From a virus, in IMG/VR virus record IMGVR_UViG_3300046616_000300, positions 1 through 43,998 of that record: DNA of 43,998 nucleotides; one strand, 5' to 3'. Below are positions 39,114 through 43,998 of this stretch, in pieces. How positions within the stretch are numbered: position 1 is the stretch's first letter; each line of letters opens with the position of its first letter. Below the pieces are notes generated by a model, which ran no database searches, was not told where the DNA came from, and saw only the letters and a list, made by a program, of their open reading frames with translations. The translations under genes were made by a program, and so were the position numbers.

Positions 39114-39445
39114 GGTAATTCGGCTACCCCACTCGGTAGGCGTGTTTGATCGCCTCCCAGTCGGGTTGCTTGATTGTCATGGGTGTACTCAGATGTTTGA
39201 AATGGTGGCGTGGCTACGGATACTGGCGGGGATTAATTCAAGGAAGGAGTCGGAGCTATGCCGGAAAACTGATTCATTCCCCGCTGGTTAAGGATTAACG
39301 CAGTGGTTTGAGGCAAAGGTTTAGGCGAATCCTCAGAGTCGATCCCCCTTGGCCACACTTGTTTTCATATAGTGGCGAACGGGAGATTGCTTCGACCTAC
39401 CATGCGGCACTCTCATTCAAGTGCTCACATGACAGACCGACTTTC
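39114..39445. other. gap with a micro-ORF
   Basis: Apart from the 18-codon frame at 39124-39180 I find no supported gene. A GGAAGGAG site at 39242-39248 is followed by a 4-codon frame (M-P-E-N, stop), which is probably meaningless. Late transcription from the minus strand passes through this stretch. Confidence 0.5.
39124..39180 (-). CDS. micro-ORF, 18 codons, related to the micro-ORF at 39933-40013
   Basis: It reads M-T-I-K-Q-P-D-W-E-A-I-K-H-A-Y-R-V-G and stops (ATG at 39180, TAG at 39126-39124). The first 33 bases closely match the start of the 26-codon frame at 40013. The Q-P-D-W-E-A-I-x-x-x-Y-R pattern resembles the first helix of small helix-turn-helix proteins. It could be a leader peptide, a remnant of a longer gene or a true small protein. 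No clear ribosome binding site is seen. Confidence 0.35.
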   Translation of the reverse strand: MTIKQPDWEAIKHAYRVG

Positions 39446-39679
39446 TTAGCTTTGAGCATCATGCACGGTCACCCTCACTCCCGTAGCCACAATCTCGTAC
39501 TCAGTCTCAGAAATCTTTTTCACGTCACCACCAGATTGCATTTCGAAATGCTTCAGGCCTTCATGTCGAACCATGCCGTTTGGCGAGCGCTCAATGGTCT
39601 CGTCCTGATAGATGTTAATCACGTAGTGCAAGTTATCCGTGCCAACCCCAACTATTTTTCCAACATATTTATCTGCCAT
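39446..39679 (-). CDS. hypothetical protein (77 aa)
   Basis: The protein has 77 residues from the ATG at 39679 (AAGGGG site). It begins M-A-D-K-Y-V-G-K-I-V-G-V-G-T-D-N. It is beta-rich and soluble, and ends V-R-V-T-V-H-D-A-Q-S. I do not recognise the family. It lies on the late strand between the holin and terminase blocks, among other small genes. Confidence 0.68.
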   Translation of the reverse strand: MADKYVGKIVGVGTDNLHYVINIYQDETIERSPNGMVRHEGLKHFEMQSGGDVKKISETEYEIVATGVRVTVHDAQS

Positions 39680-39747
39680 GTCCGAACCCCTTGCGTGAAA
39701 TCTCAAAGTAGCTCGTACTGACAGTTCAATCCAGAGCATTGAACAGT

Positions 39748-39936
39748 TCAGCTCACCATGATGTTGGTCTGTACCTGGGTGTGCCCGTGCAAGAGAGATA
39801 CGACCAGGCCCTGAGGCAGACCGGCAGCCTTTGCGGCCTTGATGGCTTGCACCAGGGCATCGTCCAGATCCTTTATCGCAGCGACAACATCAGGCGGCAG
39901 CGGCAGGGCATGGTGCAGGCGGGTCACGTTGCTCAT
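39748..39936 (-). CDS. hypothetical protein (62 aa)
   Basis: The protein has 62 residues from the ATG at 39936, which overlaps the stop of the 26-codon micro-ORF (ATGA). It starts M-S-N-V-T-R-L-H-H-A-L-P-L-P-P-D-V-V and has a helical A-I-K-A-A-K-A-A-G-L-P-Q-G segment and a L-L-H-G-H-T-Q motif. It is soluble with no recognised domain. The ribosome binding site is weak, so coupling to the micro-ORF may drive its translation. Confidence 0.6.
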   Translation of the reverse strand: MSNVTRLHHALPLPPDVVAAIKDLDDALVQAIKAAKAAGLPQGLVVSLLHGHTQVQTNIMVS

Positions 39937-40013
39937 GCAGCACGCCATAGGCAAACGGCGGCCACGGCCTTGAAGGCACCGATCGTCTCCCAGTTGGGTT
40001 GCCTTGTTGTCAT
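39933..40013 (-). CDS. micro-ORF, 26 codons, coupled to the 39748-39936 gene
   Basis: It reads M-T-T-R-Q-P-N-W-E-T-I-G-A-F-K-A-V-A and ends in TGA (39935-39933), which overlaps the next ATG as ATGA. A GAGAT site lies in front. The start region is a close relative of the micro-ORF at 39180. It could be a short translated leader that sets expression of the downstream gene, or the worn-down head of an older gene. Confidence 0.4.
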   Translation of the reverse strand: MTTRQPNWETIGAFKAVAAVCLWRAA

Positions 40014-40045
40014 ACGTTATCTCTGTAATTTAAAATAATGGCGGA

Positions 40046-40075
40046 TTGCCGGTATCGGTGAAGTTCACCTATAAC
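40046..40075 (+). promoter_or_regulatory. promoter with a perfect palindrome in the spacer
   Basis: TTGCCG (40046-40051), an 18-base spacer and TATAAC (40070-40075). The spacer ends in the perfect palindrome GGTGAA-G-TTCACC (40057-40069), a classic place for a repressor to bind. The gene at 40104 starts 28 bases past the -10. Confidence 0.6.
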
Positions 40076-40103
40076 CGCCTATTTGATCTCTCAGGGACGA
40101 ACA

Positions 40104-40310
40104 ATGCGTAAGTACAAATTGAGCTATGACCACATCGACACAACGAAAACCACAACCGGCCAAGCGTATATGCGAACAGATGCTCATGAGCTGCTGTTGG
40201 AAGCGCTGGGAATTGGCGGCAAAGATGGCCCAGTAATCTTTGTGGGAAAGTCGCTCAAGGAATCGCTCGAACTCATGAAAATCAAAAACATCCGAGTTAC
40301 CTGGCTGTAG
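40104..40310 (+). CDS. hypothetical protein (68 aa)
   Basis: The protein has 68 residues from the ATG at 40104, with AGGGA 8 bases upstream. It begins M-R-K-Y-K-L-S-Y-D-H-I-D-T-T and contains a G-P-V-I-F-V-G-K-S-L-K-E-S-L-E-L segment. It is basic and soluble and I do not recognise it. It is on the plus strand with its own, probably repressed, promoter, so its expression is separate from late transcription. Confidence 0.68.
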   Translation: MRKYKLSYDHIDTTKTTTGQAYMRTDAHELLLEALGIGGKDGPVIFVGKSLKESLELMKIKNIRVTWL

Positions 40311-40405
40311 CATTCTCGGCCACGAACAGTGTCCGAACCACGCCGCCAGTTGAAGTATCCCGCCTCTTCGCCATCTCGACTGACTCAGCCGAGGTGGCAC
40401 CTATA

Positions 40406-40600
40406 TCACTTGCTCAGCTTCTTCTGGACGATCACGCGAGCGATCATCACCAGGAGGCCCAGCGCACCATAGGCAATCGGTGGCAGCACGGCCTGTAGTT
40501 GCGGCATCAGCTGTTCAGCGATACCCAGCACGGCAACCGCGCCACCCGCCTGAACGCTGGTCATGCTCAGCGCTTGTTTCCAGTTGTCGATCAGTTGCAT
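40406..40600 (-). CDS. small holin-like membrane protein (64 aa)
   Basis: The protein has 64 residues. It starts M-Q-L-I-D-N-W-K-Q-A-L-S-M-T-S-V-Q-A-G. A hydrophobic stretch lies at about 18-34 and a stronger one at 39-57 (I-A-Y-G-A-L-G-L-L-V-M-I-A-R-V). A basic K-K-L-S-K tail ends it. I associate the pattern with Pseudomonas phage holin-type proteins (DUF7940-like). It starts 3 bases after the other holin gene stops. One of the two may be the holin and the other an antiholin. Confidence 0.75.
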   Translation of the reverse strand: MQLIDNWKQALSMTSVQAGGAVAVLGIAEQLMPQLQAVLPPIAYGALGLLVMIARVIVQKKLSK

Positions 40601-40603
40601 GGG

Positions 40604-40933
40604 TCACTCCTGCCTCTTGGGCAATTTGAAGTCGGTGAATCGGTCAGCCAGGGCAGCAACCTTCTTCACGCCGAGGGTGCCGATGATTGCGCCCAGCGCT
40701 GCCGCCAGACTCGACGGTAGGTTGAAGTACTCGAGCAGCGGGAATGCCCCGGCCGTGATCGCGCCACACAGGCAGGATTCGAGCAGGGCCTGTCGCCGCC
40801 CCCCTCCCCCGTAGATCACGCGCAAGAAGGCGATCCAACACGACAGCGCCGCGGCATAGAACATCGGGGCATGCTGGCTGAGCCAGGCCATGACGATGAG
40901 CCAGGTGTCTGGTTTGTCGGGCATGTTTGGCAT
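40604..40933 (-). CDS. phage holin (lambda-family type)
   Basis: The protein has 109 residues from the ATG at 40933 (GGGAGG site); the long upstream in-frame stretch is not protein-like. It shows three hydrophobic segments: W-L-I-V-M-A-W-L-S and F-Y-A-A-A-L-S-C-W-I-A-F-L-R-V-I (18-49), the C-G-A-I-T-A-G-A-F-P segment (61-75), and S-L-A-A-A-L-G-A-I-I-G-T-L-G (80-93). A basic R-F-T-D-F-K-L-P-K-R tail follows. It forms the membrane lesions that release the endolysin. It is the first gene downstream of the candidate late promoter. Confidence 0.85.
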   Translation of the reverse strand: MPNMPDKPDTWLIVMAWLSQHAPMFYAAALSCWIAFLRVIYGGGGRRQALLESCLCGAITAGAFPLLEYFNLPSSLAAALGAIIGTLGVKKVAALADRFTDFKLPKRQE

Positions 40934-41118
40934 CCGGATTCCTCCCTTGTGGGGAGCGATAGTTGGTCCGGCAATCCACGCCTTCCTCATCCGCTCGGAG
41001 CAAAGACGGGGGCGTGGGTGCCAGATACGAAAAGGCCCCCGCGAATGCAGAGGCCTGAATGAGGCCCTCATTCGGCGAGACGACTGAAGCGCCGGGGGGC
41101 TTGGGTAAATCGCGGCCA

Positions 41119-41147
41119 ATAAAAAACCCGGCACAGTGGCCGGGTTT
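41119..41147 (-). terminator. strong terminator between the Q-position gene and the holins (candidate tR')
   Basis: Nine-base arms AAACCCGGC/GCCGGGTTT with a 6-base loop are followed by TTTATT on the minus strand. Two more hairpins follow downstream (about 41030-41052 and the perfect repeat at 41057-41073). The place just after the candidate late promoter is that of lambda tR'. Confidence 0.8.
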
Positions 41148-41189
41148 CTATGTGTCAATCCCTAACGCGCAAGATCGACAGGATGGATA

Positions 41190-41219
41190 AATATTCTCTC
41201 ATTCTCTCACTCATTGCAA
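41190..41219 (-). promoter_or_regulatory. candidate late promoter pR' with 8-bp direct repeat
   Basis: On the minus strand TTGCAA (41219-41214), an 18-base spacer and AATATT (41195-41190). The spacer contains the direct repeat GAGAGAAT-GAGAGAAT, a possible Q-recognition element. The strong terminator starts about 45 bases downstream, as in Q-type late control. Confidence 0.5.
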
Positions 41220-41229
41220 TGGCTATTTG

Positions 41230-41901
41230 CTACGCCGCGCAACTTTCGATCAAGCCCTCGGAATCCAGCAGTTCCTGAGCAGCAGTGAGTGCCTCATTCA
41301 CCAGGTCATCCAGCGTCTTGCGGATCGATGAGCGCCACCGGTACCGGGTCGACTCTGGCTTGCCGTCGTTGTCCCAGTTGTCGATGTTGTACCAACCGAC
41401 AGGGAGAACCGCTGTTGATCGCTTCAGCGTCTGCTTGCGGTCCACGGTGTCATCCATGCCGCGCAAGCCCTTCTCGTTGAACGAATCAACCAGTGCCTTG
41501 TTCTTGGCAATGGCCTCGGCCTCACGACTGACCACTTCGACAGTGGCCGACTCATGCTTGCCGCCAACCTGCGGAATGGCCCAAGTCAGAATCGCGCACT
41601 CCCTGAACCGCTTCGGCGCTGGCGACTTGACCGAGTTCAACAGTTCCAGGATGGCGCCGTGCTTGCGATCGTCATGCGTGGAGTACTTCGCAACCAGAGC
41701 CCTCCAGTGCGCAGCCGACAGCGACTTGTGCAGGCGGCCGAACACCCAGCAGTCGGTGAGGAATGCGGCCTCCTTGCCGACGATCTCCCCCTTCTGCTTG
41801 GCGCACTGCACCTTGGGCTCAAAGTCGCACCCACCGGCAGAGTTGATGGTTTCGGCGGCCAGCGCCCGAACTACTGCGGATACCACGTTGCGATAGGTCA
41901 T
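41230..41901 (-). CDS. protein in the Q (late antiterminator) position
   Basis: The protein has 223 residues from the ATG at 41901, which overlaps the NinG stop by 4 bases. It begins M-T-Y-R-N-V-V-S-A-V-V-R-A-L-A-A-E and has C-D-F-E-P-K-V-Q-C-A-K-Q-K, a W-R-A-L-V-A-K-Y-S-T-H-D-D-R-K segment and a helical C-terminus. I see no zinc-finger set like lambda Q. Its site directly after ninG and before the late promoter and holins is exactly that of Q. The call rests on position, and other Pseudomonas phages carry similar proteins there. Confidence 0.6.
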   Translation of the reverse strand: MTYRNVVSAVVRALAAETINSAGGCDFEPKVQCAKQKGEIVGKEAAFLTDCWVFGRLHKSLSAAHWRALVAKYSTHDDRKHGAILELLNSVKSPAPKRFRECAILTWAIPQVGGKHESATVEVVSREAEAIAKNKALVDSFNEKGLRGMDDTVDRKQTLKRSTAVLPVGWYNIDNWDNDGKPESTRYRWRSSIRKTLDDLVNEALTAAQELLDSEGLIESCAA

Positions 41902-42500
41902 GCTGCTCTCCCCTTCAGCTCTCTCGTCTTTGCCCGGTACTCGATCTTGATGGCCTTTATTTCTTCTACGGTGTACTTGCGAGCCGGATGAGGACCTTCG
42001 ATCCAGGTCACCTTGTCGGCGCCGATGCGCTGCACCAGGCGGATGCGGTACTCCACCGCGTTGCCGGACAGGTTCCGATTGCACTTCACACACTGGCGGT
42101 GGATGTTCAGGGGCTCGAAACGCAGCTCTGGGCAGGCACCAACCGAGCGATAGTGACCGGCGTCCCAGCGGCTGCCGGTGATCAGGTCATGATCGTTGGG
42201 CGTCGAGTCGCAGCTGATGCACGGCAGATGAGCGTCACGCAGGCGCACGTACTCGTTTACCGCCGCCTGGGCTTCGCGCAAATGATCCGCCCGGCTCTTC
42301 AACTTTTCCTTGCGGACCTTGATCTCCCGGCGCTCTACCTGGGCCAACTCCTTGCGCTTTTTTTCCTGCCTGCCACGAGCGATGGCGACAGCACAGTCCG
42401 GCGAGCACCAGGTCTGAAAGCTCACTCTGGGTACAAATGAGGCCCTGCAGGTTGCGATCCGGCATTTCTTTGGGCGCGGCTGCTTTGCTGTGGGAGTCAT
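41898..42500 (-). CDS. ninG: NinG/Rap-family recombination protein
   Basis: The protein has 200 residues (lambda NinG has 204). It starts with basic residues and paired cysteines (C-R-I-A-T-C, W-C-S-P-D-C), followed by a long charged helix. The conserved C-terminal half has C-I-S-C-D, D-A-G-H-Y-R-S-V-G-A and N-I-H-R-Q-C-V-K-C-N-R. NinG is a structure-specific nuclease that helps phage recombination. It overlaps NinB by 4 bases. Confidence 0.92.
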   Translation of the reverse strand: MTPTAKQPRPKKCRIATCRASFVPRVSFQTWCSPDCAVAIARGRQEKKRKELAQVERREIKVRKEKLKSRADHLREAQAAVNEYVRLRDAHLPCISCDSTPNDHDLITGSRWDAGHYRSVGACPELRFEPLNIHRQCVKCNRNLSGNAVEYRIRLVQRIGADKVTWIEGPHPARKYTVEEIKAIKIEYRAKTRELKGRAA

Positions 42501-42970
42501 GCAGCCTCCTGACTCAGCAGATCAGAGAAATACACACCCTGCTGGGCAAAGCGCGCGACGATGCGGTCGGTGTAGGCCACGCCTTGGGCGCGGTTGAACA
42601 GGCTGGTCACCGGGAAACCATCGGGACCGAACAACTTGCATTCGCCCATCATGTCCAGCTTCGTTTCGTACGGGAGGTGACGCATGACCCGGTACCATTC
42701 GGCTTGGAACCCCGCATCCTCGTTCAGCAGAATCTGCACGCCGATGTGCAATTTGCAGTACTGGCGGGCGTCGGCGGCGTCACCGATCTGGGTCATCTCG
42801 GCGATACGCTTGTACATCGCAAACCACAGTCGGTTCTGGTCGAGCGTGCGGTCCTTGCCCGGGCGCAGCGACACAACGACGAACTTCTTGTCGCGGTACA
42901 TGGTGGTCAGGCTGGTGATGGCTTCGGATAGCTTGGCCTGGCTGTTGACGGAGATTTTGTCGGTCATCAC
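42497..42970 (-). CDS. ninB: NinB/Orf-family recombination mediator
   Basis: The protein has 157 residues, near lambda NinB (146). The family pattern is present: L-R-P-G-K-D-R-T-L-D-Q-N-R-L-W-F-A-M-Y-K-R-I and D-A-A-D-A-R-Q-Y-C-K-L-H-I-G-V. It binds single-stranded DNA and SSB and acts in recombination in place of RecFOR. Overlaps join it to the genes on both sides. Confidence 0.92.
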   Translation of the reverse strand: MMTDKISVNSQAKLSEAITSLTTMYRDKKFVVVSLRPGKDRTLDQNRLWFAMYKRIAEMTQIGDAADARQYCKLHIGVQILLNEDAGFQAEWYRVMRHLPYETKLDMMGECKLFGPDGFPVTSLFNRAQGVAYTDRIVARFAQQGVYFSDLLSQEAA

Positions 42971-43761
42971 AGACGCTCCTTGCGAGTCAGTTGCTCCACC
43001 GCTTTCAGTTGGTCAGCCTTGCGCAAGGCGAGTCGTCGGCGTTCTGACCGCGCATCCCATCGAGACTGAATGTCTTTGCGGCGTCGATGTGCCTGAAGCT
43101 CATCCCTGACCTGCTGCCAACGGGCGCGCAGGCTTGCGGATGGCTGAACAGGTGACCCGGTCAGCAAGCCAGCAATGGCCTGACCATCTGCGGTGATGGG
43201 CGGAATCCGCAAATCAGCCAAATACTGAGTTCCGGCTTGCTGGGTGATCAGTTGCATACGGACCGCCGATTCGATGGCTGTCACCCGCCGAGTCGGATCG
43301 AAACCAAGGGACACGCTCCATGTCACCGGGGCTGCTTCGGCGCGAGCCGCCGTTACCAGGCGCTCATAGGCGCTCATGAAGGCCATTCGGGCACCGACTT
43401 TGTCGCCAAGTTTCAGAATTGGTGCAGCGGCACTCATGGCTTGCTGGACTTCTGCGGTCATCACCACAGTTTCGATTTCATCACCGGCCATCAACGCAAT
43501 TGACCATGCCTCGTCCTTGCCCGGGCGGCCGTCGGCAGCCTGAACACGTTGCAGGATGTCAGCCATGGTCAGCTTGCCTTTCACCTCGAGGCGGCAGGCC
43601 CTCAGCGCACCGCGCACTACCGGCACTGGGTAGGCGCTCAGGTCTTCCGCCATGATCGCCGCAGTACCTGGGTTCATTTCCTGCCCCATGGCCTCGGCGG
43701 TGGCGATGATGGCCGCCGCCAACCCTGCTACCTGGGCGTCGTTCATTTCAGAGGTATTCAT
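42967..43761 (-). CDS. replication-region protein of unknown function
   Basis: The protein has 264 residues from the ATG at 43761 (GGGAG site). The N-terminal part has A-A-I-I-A-T-A-E-A-M-G-Q and Y-P-V-P-V-V-R-G-A-L-R-A-C-R, G-K-L-T-M-A-D-I-L-Q-R-V, which resembles domains near helicase loaders in other phages. The C-terminus is very basic (R-R-R-K-D-I-Q-S-R-W-D-A-R-S-E-R-R-R). I cannot name the family with confidence. The place upstream of ninB is that of late replication genes in lambda-like phages. Confidence 0.7.
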   Translation of the reverse strand: MNTSEMNDAQVAGLAAAIIATAEAMGQEMNPGTAAIMAEDLSAYPVPVVRGALRACRLEVKGKLTMADILQRVQAADGRPGKDEAWSIALMAGDEIETVVMTAEVQQAMSAAAPILKLGDKVGARMAFMSAYERLVTAARAEAAPVTWSVSLGFDPTRRVTAIESAVRMQLITQQAGTQYLADLRIPPITADGQAIAGLLTGSPVQPSASLRARWQQVRDELQAHRRRKDIQSRWDARSERRRLALRKADQLKAVEQLTRKERL

Positions 43762-43998
43762 TGCGCTCTCCCGCCTGACGCTTGGCCAAGACCATTTGTG
43801 CAGCCTGCTCAGCGGCGGAGACATTCGCCTCGGTGCGTTCCATCTGGCGGGCCGTGGCCCCGTTGATGCGCTGACCAGTCACCCACTGGGTGTGGTAGCT
43901 CTCGGCGTTGGCCAGCAGCTCGTTGAGGCTGTGGCATTTGCGCAGCACGGCGGCATCGCTGGTTTTCAGGAAGTGGGCTGCGACGTGGTGAGCGATAT
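43748..43998 (-). CDS. hypothetical protein, C-terminal part (start outside the window)
   Basis: The frame is open from the right edge to a stop at 43748, so a GTG at 43948 need not be the start. The readable part has 82 residues, ending V-L-A-K-R-Q-A-G-E-R-N-E-Y-L, with a helical middle (L-N-E-L-L-A-N-A-E-S-Y-H). It overlaps the next gene by 14 bases. I do not recognise it; it lies in the early/replication region. Confidence 0.7.
   Translation of the reverse strand, partial: IAHHVAAHFLKTSDAAVLRKCHSLNELLANAESYHTQWVTGQRINGATARQMERTEANVSAAEQAAQMVLAKRQAGERNEYL

Larger units (their letters stand above)
5842..43998. mobile_element. lambda-like Siphoviridae-type prophage, left end to near the early region (right end outside the window)
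   Basis: From the tRNA fragment to the right edge the genes are phage genes in lambda order on the minus strand: replication-region, ninB, ninG, Q position, holins, terminase, portal, capsid, tail V-G-GT-H-M-L-K-I-J, fibres, endolysin, Rz/Rz1. All recognisable structural genes look full length, so late functions appear intact. Integrase, repressor and excision genes are not in the window and should lie further right, next to the rebuilt tRNA-Pro. The tape measure of 995 residues predicts a tail of roughly 150 nm at the usual 0.15 nm per residue (inference). Confidence 0.95.

Noticed and set aside
40604-41158. Longer holin reading frame starting at 41158
   Set aside because: The extra 75 residues are rich in Arg/Pro and cross the hairpins of the late control region; the ATG at 40933 has a strong GGGAGG site.
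41230-42093. Longer version of the Q-position protein starting at 42093
   Set aside because: The added part overlaps the ninG coding region in another frame; the ATG at 41901 overlaps the ninG stop as in the other joins of this operon.

Overview
The window is a piece of a Pseudomonas chromosome carrying most of an integrated lambda-type siphovirus. The assignment to Pseudomonas is inference from the gene families, the GC-rich codon use and the style of the small phage genes.

Positions 1-5841 are host DNA. A GntR-type regulator is cut by the left edge. It is followed, all on the minus strand, by a periplasmic gamma-glutamyltransferase, a DAACS-family amino-acid symporter, a VOC/glyoxalase-fold protein and a LysR regulator. 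At 5842-5889 lies the 3' end of a tRNA-Pro(GGG) gene with no 5' half, followed by its own intrinsic terminator. This is the host-proximal attachment site of the prophage; the rebuilt tRNA and the integrase should lie beyond the right edge.

The prophage fills 5890-43998. Read right to left on the minus strand, it holds a replication-region gene, NinB, NinG and a gene in the position of the late antiterminator Q. Next come a candidate late promoter and terminator, a holin pair, a metallopeptidase-like protein and the terminase subunits. The head genes follow: portal, minor head protein, scaffold and capsid. The connector and tail genes come next: V, a G/GT frameshift pair, tape measure H, then M, L, K, I and J. 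Fibre genes, fibre chaperone, SleB-type endolysin and nested Rz/Rz1 spanins end the late operon. Many gene-to-gene junctions carry an intrinsic-terminator hairpin directly before the next ribosome binding site, which fits an operon read by antiterminated polymerase.

Accessory genes interrupt this plan. (1) The attL-proximal 6.1-9.7 kb on the plus strand has a DUF1643 protein and two proteins with R-x4-H motifs resembling HEPN RNases. (2) A 3.7-kb cassette between K and I (17.9-21.9 kb) holds a two-TM membrane protein, a YafO-family toxin paired with an exported protein rather than an obvious antitoxin, and several unknowns. (3) Between minor head protein and scaffold lies a 61-residue, extremely acidic protein with its own promoter and terminator, bracketed by two copies of the scaffold gene's terminator/leader/SD unit. 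(4) At 38.7-40.3 kb, small plus-strand genes with their own promoters (one with a perfect palindrome between -35 and -10) sit beside two related micro-ORFs.

The best candidates for something undescribed are the YafO/exported-protein pair, the twin HEPN-like genes, the acidic moron with its duplicated leader, and the paired micro-ORFs.
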